A DNA stretch of 31,268 bases from an uncultured Clostridia bacterium. GTDB taxonomy: Bacteria; Bacillota; Clostridia; Christensenellales; CAG-138. The DNA is taken from positions 1 through 31,268 of the forward strand of contig CALGGM010000148.1 of the NCBI GenBank assembly GCA_937915925.1, written 5' to 3'. The notes beneath the pieces are model-generated. The model made no database searches and was not told where the DNA came from. It was given only the letters and a program-made list of their open reading frames with translations. The position numbers were made by a program, and so were the translations under genes. Positions 1-6,834 of the stretch are shown piece after piece (the first letter of the stretch is position 1; the number at the start of each line of letters is the position of its first letter).

Positions 1-9
1 TTATTACAT

Positions 10-15
10 CCTCCT
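10..15 (-). promoter_or_regulatory. Ribosome binding site of an off-window gene
   Basis: On the minus strand AGGAGG lies directly against the stop codon of the first aldo/keto reductase and is followed by ATGTAATAA up to the window edge. This spacing suggests that the minus-strand operon continues into a further gene starting at or just beyond position 1. The start codon itself is not visible. Confidence 0.55.
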
Positions 16-866
16 TAGTCCTTGATTACAAATGCGCTGCGAAGCATCTCCTCGACACCCGGAGCGTCCGGGTTATGCGTTCCTTTGCCTGTATCCAATG
101 CGCGCATCTCCTGTATCTCCTCGTCCGTCAGCGAGAAATCGAAAATATCCAGATTTGTCATGATTCGCTCCGGATTCGTAGATTTCGGCAGCGTGATCAC
201 ACCTTCCTGCACTTCGAAACGGAGAATGATCTGTCCGGCGTTCTTTCCGTATTTCTCAGCCAGCTTCACGATAATAGGCTGGGAGAGGAGTGTTTTGTCG
301 CCTTGACCGAGCGGATACCACGCCTCCAGCTTTGTATCTGTTTCAGTCATCAATGTGCGAAGCTCCTTCTGCTGGAAGGTCGGATTGAATTCCACCTGAT
401 TGACAGCAGGCTTTGTCCCGAATCCGGGGATATATTTCTTCCAGATCGTGGGAGACATATTGCTGACGCCGATAGACCTGATCTTACCTTCCGCCTTTGC
501 TTCCTCCATTGCCTTCCATGCGCCCACCACATCACCGTAAGGCTGGTGGATAAGATAAAGGTCGATATATCCGAGATCGAGCTTGCGGAGTGACCTCGCG
601 ATTCCTTTCTTTGCCTCTTCATATCCGTGATCCTGCAGCCAGAGCTTGCTTGTTACGAAAATCTCCTCACGGGGAATCCCACTGTCACGGACGGCCTTTC
701 CCACATCCTCTTCGTTAAAATAGGCCGCCGCACTGTCGATATGACGATATCCTGCCTTTAACGCGGCCAGTACTGCGTCATAGGTCGGACCGTCATTCGG
801 GATCATAAACACGCCAAAGCCTACCGCAGCGATTTTGTTTCCGTCATTTAAGGTTACATATTCCAT
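15..866 (-). CDS. Aldo/keto reductase (AKR5-like, 283 aa)
   Basis: This is a cytoplasmic NAD(P)H-dependent oxidoreductase with a TIM-barrel fold that reduces aldehydes or ketones; the substrate cannot be read from sequence. The catalytic tetrad of the family is visible: D44 and Y49 in HIDSAAAYF, K74 in VTSKLWL and H107 in YLIHQPY. The cofactor region LPKSTNPERI lies near residue 230. At 283 residues it has the normal length for the 2,5-diketogluconate-reductase-like branch. The start is supported by AGGAGG about 9 bases upstream. It is the third gene of the minus-strand group CMD-AKR-AKR, 14 bases behind the second AKR, and shares the lower G+C of the first 4.5 kb. Family assignment is firm; physiological role is unknown. 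Confidence 0.93.
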   Translation of the reverse strand: MEYVTLNDGNKIAAVGFGVFMIPNDGPTYDAVLAALKAGYRHIDSAAAYFNEEDVGKAVRDSGIPREEIFVTSKLWLQDHGYEEAKKGIARSLRKLDLGYIDLYLIHQPYGDVVGAWKAMEEAKAEGKIRSIGVSNMSPTIWKKYIPGFGTKPAVNQVEFNPTFQQKELRTLMTETDTKLEAWYPLGQGDKTLLSQPIIVKLAEKYGKNAGQIILRFEVQEGVITLPKSTNPERIMTNLDIFDFSLTDEEIQEMRALDTGKGTHNPDAPGVEEMLRSAFVIKD

Positions 867-880
867 TAATCTGTTCCTCC

Positions 881-1870
881 TTATTTCCTGATTGCCGAAC
901 CGCCGAATACATCGGAGGTTGTTATGCTGTCCAGTTTCTCATCGATTGCCGCAACCTGATCGGATGTCAGCACGATATCAGCAGCATCGAAATTCTCTTT
1001 GATTCTTGCCGTTTTTCTTGAACCGGGGATCGGTACAATGTAAGGCTTCTTATTCAGCACCCACGCAAGAGAGATCTGCGCCGGAGTAGCGTCATGCTCT
1101 CTTGCAAGAGAGCGTATCAGACTCAGCAGATCCGTATTGGCATCATAGCCCTCGTCCGTATACTGCGGCATTCTGTTGCGATAATCACCCTCCGCAAATC
1201 TCTCTCCTTTCTTGAAGCTGTCCGTCAAAAAGCCGTTTGCAATGGGAGAGAAAGCCACATAACCGATATTAAGTTCTTCCAGTACCGGAAACAGGCTCTC
1301 ATGCCATCTTGCCATCATGGAAAGCCTGTTCTGAATACAGGTGACTGGGCAGACGGCATGGGCTTTTCTGAGATATTCCTCGTTCGTTTCCGAGATACCC
1401 CAATGAAGGATTTTTCCTTCTTTGATGAGGTCTGCCATCACGCCTGCGACTTCCTCCGCCGGAGTTTCTGCATCGATCCTGTGCTGATAGTACAGATCCA
1501 AGTGGTCGGTCTGAAGGCGTTTCAGACTTCCGTCAATCGCTTTTCTGATCGTTTCAGGTCTGGAATCCGTCACCAGTCCCTTGTCTGTGATTGTCACACC
1601 GAACTTGCTTGCAAGCTTGATCCGGCTGCGATAAGGCTTTAAAGCTTCTCCCACAAGGTCTTCGTTTCTTTCCAGAATTCCTACGGCATTCTTCTCCACA
1701 TAGCATTCAGCGGTATCGAACAATGTATATCCGTACTCTACAGCCTCGCGGATAGCCTTTATCGACTCATCCTTATCAGCCGGAAGACCATATGCGTGGG
1801 TAAAGCCCATACAGCCGAGACCTACCGCCGAAACCTCTAAATCCTGTCCGAGAATTCTTGTCTCTGCCAT
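881..1870 (-). CDS. Aldo/keto reductase (AKR13/YakC-like, 329 aa)
   Basis: This is a second NAD(P)H-dependent aldo/keto reductase, from a different subfamily than its neighbour. Visible family residues are D52 and Y57 in FDTAECY, K89 in LASKFG, H130 in YYQHRID, and the cofactor segment PIPGSRKTARIKEN near the C-terminus. Length and motif order fit the group that includes YakC and related reductases, which act on sugars, aldehydes or quinones. Its start codon directly abuts the stop codon of the upstream CMD gene (1871), so the two are very likely co-transcribed and translationally coupled. The pairing with a CMD-type protein and a LysR regulator suggests a response to reactive carbonyls or an aromatic compound; that is inference. 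Confidence 0.93.
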   Translation of the reverse strand: MAETRILGQDLEVSAVGLGCMGFTHAYGLPADKDESIKAIREAVEYGYTLFDTAECYVEKNAVGILERNEDLVGEALKPYRSRIKLASKFGVTITDKGLVTDSRPETIRKAIDGSLKRLQTDHLDLYYQHRIDAETPAEEVAGVMADLIKEGKILHWGISETNEEYLRKAHAVCPVTCIQNRLSMMARWHESLFPVLEELNIGYVAFSPIANGFLTDSFKKGERFAEGDYRNRMPQYTDEGYDANTDLLSLIRSLAREHDATPAQISLAWVLNKKPYIVPIPGSRKTARIKENFDAADIVLTSDQVAAIDEKLDSITTSDVFGGSAIRK

Positions 1871-2638
1871 TTACTTCGCCTCCGATTCTGCTGCCTTGTT
1901 TACACAGGCAAGGGCGTTCAGGCTTCTCGGATACCCAATATAAGGCAGACACTGTGAGATCACCCTGATGAGAAATGCCTTATCGTTTCCGACCTTTATG
2001 TTGCCTGCCGCATGGGAAGTGAGCTGCGGCTCACATCCGCCCTGTGCCGCCAGAAAACAGAAGGTGATCATTTCCCGTTCTACATAGGAAAGACCTGTTC
2101 TGGTGTAGTAGTCTCCGAAACAGTTATCCGCAAGCCAGTAGTTGATATGTTTTGATTCTTCCGGTCCGGATTTCCAGAAATCCCGCATTCCTTCGCCGAA
2201 AATATCCACCTGGGCCTGTGTTCCCATTTCCCGGCGATTTGCTGTCGTGGTCATGGCCTGACCTTCCAAAGGGAGCTTTACACCCCGTTCTTCAAGAACC
2301 GTGTTTGTTGCTTTCAGGAATGGGAAAACCCTCCCGATGCCAAGGTAAGCCACTGCCTGATAGACGATCTCCTTGATTTTAACCGGCTCCAAACCGAAGT
2401 CCATTGCCGCGCCGAGAAGCTTTTCATACTCATCAATTCCCTGACAGCCAATCAGCGTGGCCAGTATCGCCATCCATCTCGTTTCATCCGGGAGTCCTTG
2501 TCCTTCCTGGTTTATCACCTCATCAAAGGCAAAGTTGTCAAACCGCTCGATAAACTCCGGATCGGTTCGGAGAAAGTCGGATTTATATCCGGGAAACATT
2601 TTCTCGTGGTAGTCCTTGGAAAACTGTGTGATGGGCAT
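1871..2638 (-). CDS. Carboxymuconolactone decarboxylase-like protein, two CMD repeats
   Basis: The 255-residue protein contains two AhpD/CMD-type helical repeats. The first is around GCQGIDEYEKLLGAA with the following VAYLGIGR; the second is around GGCEPQLTSHAAG with LPYIGYPRSLNAL. The second keeps the E-x(n)-H arrangement typical of CMD proteins, but no CxxC peroxidase motif is present, so alkylhydroperoxidase activity is doubtful. I chose the ATG at 2638 rather than the upstream in-frame ATG at 2674 because AGGAGG lies six bases before it. It is the first gene of the CMD-AKR-AKR group, behind a good promoter at 2713-2741. Exact substrate unknown; many homologues sit next to oxidoreductases. 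Confidence 0.88.
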   Translation of the reverse strand: MPITQFSKDYHEKMFPGYKSDFLRTDPEFIERFDNFAFDEVINQEGQGLPDETRWMAILATLIGCQGIDEYEKLLGAAMDFGLEPVKIKEIVYQAVAYLGIGRVFPFLKATNTVLEERGVKLPLEGQAMTTTANRREMGTQAQVDIFGEGMRDFWKSGPEESKHINYWLADNCFGDYYTRTGLSYVEREMITFCFLAAQGGCEPQLTSHAAGNIKVGNDKAFLIRVISQCLPYIGYPRSLNALACVNKAAESEAK

Positions 2639-2712
2639 AAAAAGCCTCCTAATCCGTAATCTGACGGTCAGCATCGGTCGCTAACCTTTGATTATCTGTC
2701 TGTTCTATACTA

Positions 2713-2741
2713 ATTATAAAAATCTCAGGCAGATCAATCAA
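2713..2741 (-). promoter_or_regulatory. Sigma-A type promoter for CMD-AKR-AKR
   Basis: On the minus strand, TTGATT (2736-2741) and TATAAT (2713-2718) are separated by exactly 17 bases, in the gap between the lysR gene and the CMD gene. A perfect 10-base palindrome AATTCGAATT (2740-2749) overlaps the upstream edge of the -35 and is a candidate LysR-type operator. Hexamers and palindrome are seen directly; binding by the neighbouring LysR protein is inferred. Confidence 0.75.
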
Positions 2742-2782
2742 TTCGAATTAAGAGGCTTTCGGATAAGTATGAGTAATGTGAC

Positions 2783-3664
2783 TTAATACATCGATTTCAG
2801 AATCTCGGCAAAATCCTCCACATAGTAACCTGAATTATCCTTTTTCCAGAATGCGCAGTATTTCCTCCTGATCTGCGCACCTTCCCTTGTAAGAGGTATC
2901 CGCTTTAAAGTCGCGCCGAAGAAGGAATCGCTGTTTGCGCCTTCCACAGGCATAACGCCGCGGTTCGATACGACCATCACCCGTGCCGCCTGCAGTGTTT
3001 GTGCAAACAAAAACTCTCCCTTGACGCCGATGATGTCACGGTAAAACCGCTGTTCCTCCTCCTGCTGCTGATCAGAGGCCACGAGGATACACGGTGTGTT
3101 TTTCAGTGCATCCACGCTTACCACATCAAGCTTTGCAAGAGGGTTATGCGATGCCATCTCCACATAACAGGCAGTTTCCATCAAAATCAGATTTTCATAG
3201 GCAGCAGAAAACGCCCGCCTTTGATCATTTAAGGCAAGATCGATCTTCCCGAAACGAAGCCCGTCATACAAATCCTCATGATTGCCGCTTGTCACTGTCA
3301 GTTCCACTGTGGGATATTTCTCGGAAAATGTCGCTATCGCCCGGTTAAATTCATCTCCGCTATATGTGGAAAGCACCCCAAGTGAAAGCTCCACCGCATC
3401 TTTACGGTCTATCCGTACCGTTTCACGGCAAAGCTGCTCCAGATCAGCCGTAATGACAAGGCTTTTCTTATAGAAATGCTCCCCAGCTTCCGTCAGCTCG
3501 AATTTCCTGTTTTTCCGTATCAGCAACTTTGCCCCGATTTCATCCTCAAGTGCCTTGATGGACTGCGAGATACCGGACTGGGAGATGTGGCACAGTTCTG
3601 CCGCCTCTGTAAAACTGTTTTCCTGTATGACGGTCTGAAAATGCTGTATCTGACGAAGCATCAT
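2783..3664 (-). CDS. LysR family transcriptional regulator (293 aa)
   Basis: This DNA-binding activator/repressor has the standard LysR layout. Residues 1-60 form the winged helix-turn-helix (LRQIQHFQTVIQENSFTEAA, then CHISQSGISQSIKALEDEIG). A linker helix follows, and residues from about 90 form the periplasmic-binding-like effector domain (ELSLGVLSTYSGDEFNRAI onward). The length is normal. Its start overlaps the end of the TMEM175-like gene by four bases, so it is translationally coupled to that gene, and it precedes the CMD-AKR-AKR genes on the same strand. The likely target is the promoter at 2713-2741. The effector is unknown. Confidence 0.94.
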   Translation of the reverse strand: MMLRQIQHFQTVIQENSFTEAAELCHISQSGISQSIKALEDEIGAKLLIRKNRKFELTEAGEHFYKKSLVITADLEQLCRETVRIDRKDAVELSLGVLSTYSGDEFNRAIATFSEKYPTVELTVTSGNHEDLYDGLRFGKIDLALNDQRRAFSAAYENLILMETACYVEMASHNPLAKLDVVSVDALKNTPCILVASDQQQEEEQRFYRDIIGVKGEFLFAQTLQAARVMVVSNRGVMPVEGANSDSFFGATLKRIPLTREGAQIRRKYCAFWKKDNSGYYVEDFAEILKSMY

Positions 3665-4251
3665 AGCGTATCACCTCCGGACCTAATGTTCCTCCTGCTC
3701 ACGAAATGCGGCAGGAAGGTCACCACACACCCTGCCAGAATAACCGCAAACATAGTGATTGGCGGATAGATGAAAACAGCAAGGATGATGCCCACCGCTT
3801 TAATAATCAGGTCGGCTGCAACAATCCTCCGGGAACTGTAGTCCAAAGCGCCTGTCTGTCCGTTGGCGCCTGCGACCGCCCTTCCAAGCGCCATATTGGA
3901 CAGCGAAACACAGATCACCACCACACTGTAAAACATCTGTGCAAAAAGGCTTGTAAAGTGATCGCTTACGAAGGATGTCACATACGGGAAGAAAGATGCA
4001 AAAAACAGCATGATGATGCTCCACCAGATCACCTTGTTGTCTATCTTCTCGATCCTGCTCCACTGGTTATGGATATTCACCCACATAGCGCCAAGCCAGA
4101 AGAAAGAAACCGCATAGGAGAAGAAATCCGACCTGAGTGCCCAAAGCGATGCCCAGTCAGCCGCCTCCGGCTTTTTTAGTTCCAGCACCAATATTGTCAT
4201 GATGATCGCCAATATCGCATCCGTAAATGCGCTGAGCCTTTCTTTATTCAT
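3661..4251 (-). CDS. TMEM175/DUF1211 family membrane protein (196 aa)
   Basis: This is a polytopic inner-membrane protein of the family that includes bacterial TMEM175 potassium channels. The diagnostic N-terminal segment is clear: RLSAFTDAILAIIMTILVLE, where the family usually has F-S-D and this protein has F-T-D. Further hydrophobic segments fit about six helices in total (around residues 40-60, 75-95, 105-130, 150-165 and 165-185). The length of 196 is usual for bacterial single-repeat members, which assemble as tetramers. It overlaps the XRE gene upstream and the lysR gene downstream by four bases each, so all three form one translationally coupled unit. Ion selectivity is not established by sequence, and the S-to-T change in the pore signature is worth noting. 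Confidence 0.87.
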   Translation of the reverse strand: MNKERLSAFTDAILAIIMTILVLELKKPEAADWASLWALRSDFFSYAVSFFWLGAMWVNIHNQWSRIEKIDNKVIWWSIIMLFFASFFPYVTSFVSDHFTSLFAQMFYSVVVICVSLSNMALGRAVAGANGQTGALDYSSRRIVAADLIIKAVGIILAVFIYPPITMFAVILAGCVVTFLPHFVSRRNIRSGGDTL

Positions 4252-4472
4252 TTTTCAGCAGCTCCTTTCTTTTTCACATAGACAAGCTGGATGTCATAGC
4301 CCAGCTTATCGAGCATATCTACAAACACCCTGTTTATGATACCCTCCTTCTTGTTTATCAGCCTGCTGACATACGGTGCAGAGGTGCCGACCATCTGCGC
4401 CAGCTGTGCCTGTGTGACGCCTTCCTCCAGGCATTTTACTTTAACATCGATCTCAAGATTGTTTTTAATCAT
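4248..4472 (-). CDS. Small XRE-family helix-turn-helix regulator (74 aa)
   Basis: This is a compact Cro/C1-type DNA-binding protein. The helix-turn-helix spans roughly residues 17-45 (GVTQAQLAQMVGTSAPYVSR), followed by a short C-terminal tail ending in a KKKGAAEK basic stretch. It is the first gene of the XRE-TMEM175-LysR group and overlaps the next gene by four bases. The ribosome binding site is modest (GGAG six bases before ATG). An extended -10 promoter at 4520-4528 fits about 40 bases upstream. It probably autoregulates this group; no clear operator could be assigned. Confidence 0.88.
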   Translation of the reverse strand: MIKNNLEIDVKVKCLEEGVTQAQLAQMVGTSAPYVSRLINKKEGIINRVFVDMLDKLGYDIQLVYVKKKGAAEK

Positions 4473-4519
4473 ATTTTAGCTCCATTTCATGCAATCTTGT
4501 TTCACTAACTAGACAACTT

Positions 4520-4528
4520 ATTATACCA
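4520..4528 (-). promoter_or_regulatory. Extended -10 promoter for the XRE-TMEM175-LysR group
   Basis: The minus strand shows TGGTATAAT, an extended -10 element, with a weak -35 (TAGAAA) 17 bases upstream. It lies about 48 bases before the XRE start codon. The flanking DNA is A+T-rich. The hexamer is clear; the -35 is not. Confidence 0.6.
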
Positions 4529-4947
4529 TAAATTTATGAACATTTCTACTCTCTGAATAAAATAATAGCTTTATCTGCCTTTATTCGACTGTATCCAAAA
4601 TGAAATGCCTATAGCCCATACGAATATTTTGCATTTTTTGTTCCGCTACAGCCCTTTGAAACTTTGGAACAGAAACAGACCGTTCCTGTTCCACTCTCCG
4701 CAAACTCGGAACACAAAACCGGAACGGTAAATCTCCCCATATTTTCTATAGCTGATAACCTCCCGTGCCTGCTGTTCCACTTATTACATATAAAAATGAA
4801 AAGGATAAGAAATAGCCATATACAGCATATATACAGCCATTTTTACCTTATTGAACGGCAAAGGCTTAACGGCAGAAGGTAATTACTATGGGGTTGTCAC
4901 TCAAGCAATAGTGCAGTCCACTCTTATAAAAAACGAATTCATTCATT
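4529..4947. other. Gene-free junction between the low-G+C block and the high-G+C part
   Basis: This stretch of more than 400 bases has no convincing gene. The only ORF of note (72 codons at 4664-4882, plus) lacks a ribosome binding site and has unremarkable composition. Within it are several GTTCC/GGAAC words arranged as nested inverted repeats (4640-4728). Base composition is A+T-rich and unlike the DNA from 5.07 kb rightward. No integrase, transposase or tRNA is seen here. Confidence 0.6.
4640..4728. repeat. Nested GTTCC/GGAAC inverted repeats
   Basis: GTTCC occurs at 4640-4644, 4682-4686 and 4688-4692, and GGAAC at 4666-4670, 4708-4712 and 4721-4725. The outer pair extends to an 8-base match, ACCGTTCC (4679-4686) with GGAACGGT (4721-4728), and the inner pair GTTCC/GGAAC is nested inside it. 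This could be a regulator site, a structured RNA or the terminal part of a mobile element. No partner gene is visible. Confidence 0.5.
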
Positions 4948-4994
4948 AAAACACAGGCACCACAGACCATTTCGATCTGTGGTGCCTGTGTTTT
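4948..4994. terminator. Perfect 19-bp hairpin, probable bidirectional terminator
   Basis: The arms 4948-4966 and 4976-4994 are perfect inverted complements of 19 bases around a nine-base loop. The outer four pairs are A-T, so each strand ends in a short T run after a G+C-rich stem. It lies about 78 bases downstream of the stop codon of the minus-strand XRE-LiaF gene and should end that transcript. It could also stop plus-strand transcription. It sits close to the visible change in base composition. Confidence 0.8.
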
Positions 4995-5071
4995 CCGTAC
5001 CGGCTTGCAGACCTGTCACATAGTTGCCCTATGAGACGGTGCAATCTCCCGACCGGTTCTGATTTTTGGGA

Positions 5072-6112
5072 TTATTCGTATTTCACCTGCAGGGTTCCGA
5101 AGTTGACGTCCGCGCGGATGATAATCGTCTGGTCTGCATTCTGATTCGGTTCGCCATAGGTTGCGAAGGAGCCGAACGACGTGTCGGAGCTTTTCACGAG
5201 GCGCACGTTCTGCGGCAGGAAGATCGTTAAGCTGCCGAAGTTCTGTTCAATCTTCAAAAGGCAATCGTTCTCAAATGTTCTGACGTTGCGAAGGTCGACC
5301 TTATAATCGCCGAAGTTCATGTCGATGCTGCCGCCTCTTAACGTATCGCCGTCGTAGGTGATGACGCCAGAACCGAAGCTCATTTCCGCATCCAGATAAT
5401 TGTCTTCCTGTGTGACTTCCAACTGCGGCGTGCGGTCTGTATTTTCGTCGTCCTTATTCACCTTGAAGATGATGCGTTTCTTGCCGATGATCGTCTTTAC
5501 CAGCATAATGACGGCAATCACAAGCAGGACCACATACCATTTGATCTGATAGGCGCCCAGTGCGGGAACCGTGCTGCACAGAAATTCGTAAACGCCCCAC
5601 AGCATAAAGAGCGAACCGAAGACGACATGATCGCGGACGCTGATCAGCCCGACGGTAAAGATCAGGATCGGCCAAACGTAATCCCATGCGTTGACGTCGT
5701 CATAGTTCAGAAACAGTCCGAGCTGCGGGAAGCTGCGCAGGATAAACAAAAGGCAGATAAGGATTGCGCCGATGCAGAACGCAATCGTTCCCCATCGTGC
5801 GCTCTTTTTATGTTTGTTCCATTCCCATGTGAACGGGCGATTTTTCTTTTTCCCCTCGTTCGGCGTTTCATCCTTATCTAAAATAATGACATGCGGCTCG
5901 ATCGGCTTGACGCCCAATAGCTCGTCGACCGTGACGCCGAGGATGTCCGAAAGCAGCGGCAACAGCGTGATGTCCGGGCAGCTCAGATCGTTCTCCCACT
6001 TACTGACCGCCTGCGCGGAGACGCCGACCTTCTCGGCTAACTGTTCCTGCGTAAGCCCCTTTTCTTTTCGTAACATGGCAATGCGCTTGCCGAGCGTTTC
6101 CTTTTGTTCCAT
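5072..6112 (-). CDS. XRE regulator fused to a LiaF-like membrane and beta-repeat domain (346 aa)
   Basis: Residues 8-62 form an XRE helix-turn-helix (GLTQEQLAEKVGVSAQAVSK). Four hydrophobic segments follow at about 107-126, 146-160, 163-178 and 191-208. Residues 240-346 resemble the C-terminal domain of LiaF-type envelope-stress proteins. In this last part an S/N-F-G turn recurs at 245, 266, 291, 312 and 337, spaced 21, 25, 21 and 25, which suggests a small beta-solenoid. The protein may therefore be a membrane-tethered transcription factor sensing envelope stress; this is inferred. I chose the start at 6112 (AGGAGG nine bases upstream), which discards 53 upstream codons of poor composition. 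It is transcribed divergently from def. Confidence 0.88.
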   Translation of the reverse strand: MEQKETLGKRIAMLRKEKGLTQEQLAEKVGVSAQAVSKWENDLSCPDITLLPLLSDILGVTVDELLGVKPIEPHVIILDKDETPNEGKKKNRPFTWEWNKHKKSARWGTIAFCIGAILICLLFILRSFPQLGLFLNYDDVNAWDYVWPILIFTVGLISVRDHVVFGSLFMLWGVYEFLCSTVPALGAYQIKWYVVLLVIAVIMLVKTIIGKKRIIFKVNKDDENTDRTPQLEVTQEDNYLDAEMSFGSGVITYDGDTLRGGSIDMNFGDYKVDLRNVRTFENDCLLKIEQNFGSLTIFLPQNVRLVKSSDTSFGSFATYGEPNQNADQTIIIRADVNFGTLQVKYE

Positions 6113-6158
6113 GAAAGTTTCCTCCTTCTTTCGATGGCGAAAGCATAGCAGATTTTGT

Positions 6159-6282
6159 TCGGTTGAACCAGCTACCATCGGTTGAATTGCCGATTTTTTC
6201 TCTACCCGGTTGGTTGAGTTGATCAAATGGGCTCTACACGTTCGGTTGTGTCGCGGTTTTTTGTGCTTCACCTTCGGTTGAA
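6159..6282. promoter_or_regulatory. Four TCGGTTG repeats, candidate operators
   Basis: TCGGTTGAA occurs at 6159-6167, 6178-6186 and 6274-6282, and TCGGTTG at 6242-6248. A related CGGTTGGTTGAG lies at 6208-6219. All are in the leader between the minus-strand promoter and the XRE-LiaF start codon. Repetition is seen directly. Binding by the XRE-LiaF protein itself is a reasonable guess. Confidence 0.5.
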
Positions 6283-6300
6283 TCGCCTGTTTTCAGGGAT

Positions 6301-6329
6301 ATTTTATCGTTTTTATTTACAAAGTTCAA
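6301..6329 (-). promoter_or_regulatory. Promoter for the XRE-LiaF gene
   Basis: On the minus strand, TTGAAC (6324-6329) and TAAAAT (6301-6306) are 17 bases apart. This gives a leader of about 180 bases before the start codon at 6112, and the leader holds the TCGGTTG repeats. The region overlaps the def promoter on the other strand. Confidence 0.6.
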
Positions 6330-6344
6330 GAAAAACAGTATAAT
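6316..6344 (+). promoter_or_regulatory. Promoter for the def-fmt-rsmB operon
   Basis: TTTACA (6316-6321) and TATAAT (6339-6344) are separated by exactly 17 bases, 25 bases before the def start codon. The -35 element lies within the footprint of the opposing promoter at 6301-6329. Confidence 0.78.
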
Positions 6345-6369
6345 AATATGTTGAAATGGAGGATGGACT

Positions 6370-6831
6370 ATGGCATTACGCATCATTCGCAAAAACGACG
6401 ATCCTGTGCTGTACAAGGTATGCAAAGACGTCAAGAAATTTGACGCAAAGCTTTCCGAGCTGATCGACGACATGATCGAAACGATGAACGACGCGAACGG
6501 CGTCGGTCTTGCCGCGCCGCAGGTCGGCGTGCTGCGCCGCGTCGTCGTCATCGACGTCGGCGACGGACCGGTGGAGCTCGTCAATCCGGTCATTCTCGAT
6601 TCGTCCGGCGAGCAGGGCGGCATGGAGGGCTGTCTCTCCTTCCCCGGCGAAAGCGGGTACGTCGTGCGTCCGAACTGGGTCAAGGTCGAAGCATACGACC
6701 GCAACGGCGATTTATACGAATATGAAGGCGAAGGGTTGTTCGCCCGCGCCGTCTTTCACGAGACGGATCATCTGGACGGCAAGGTTTATAAGCGTCTCAT
6801 CACCGAACCGCCCGCCGATTTTAAGGAGTAA
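6370..6831 (+). CDS. def: Peptide deformylase (153 aa)
   Basis: This is the metalloenzyme that removes the formyl group from the N-terminal methionine of new proteins at the ribosome. All three family motifs are present: GVGLAAPQ at 44-51, EGCLS at 86-90 (metal-ligand Cys) and HETDH at 130-134 (two metal-ligand His plus catalytic Glu). The length fits a compact type of the family. GGAGG lies upstream of the start, and a good promoter is at 6316-6344. It is the first gene of the operon and is followed three bases later by fmt, the enzyme that adds the same formyl group. No priA or coaBC precedes it as in several other Bacillota; the upstream neighbour is the divergent XRE-LiaF gene. Confidence 0.97.
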   Translation: MALRIIRKNDDPVLYKVCKDVKKFDAKLSELIDDMIETMNDANGVGLAAPQVGVLRRVVVIDVGDGPVELVNPVILDSSGEQGGMEGCLSFPGESGYVVRPNWVKVEAYDRNGDLYEYEGEGLFARAVFHETDHLDGKVYKRLITEPPADFKE

Positions 6832-6834
6832 CGC

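Noticed and set aside
4664..4882. 72-codon plus-strand ORF in the junction
   Set aside because: No ribosome binding site, ordinary A+T-rich composition and no recognisable domain; it overlaps the GGAAC dyads.
5001..5071. Possible further structure between the 19-bp hairpin and the XRE-LiaF stop codon
   Set aside because: Only short, imperfect dyads (CATA/TATG) are visible; no clear second terminator.
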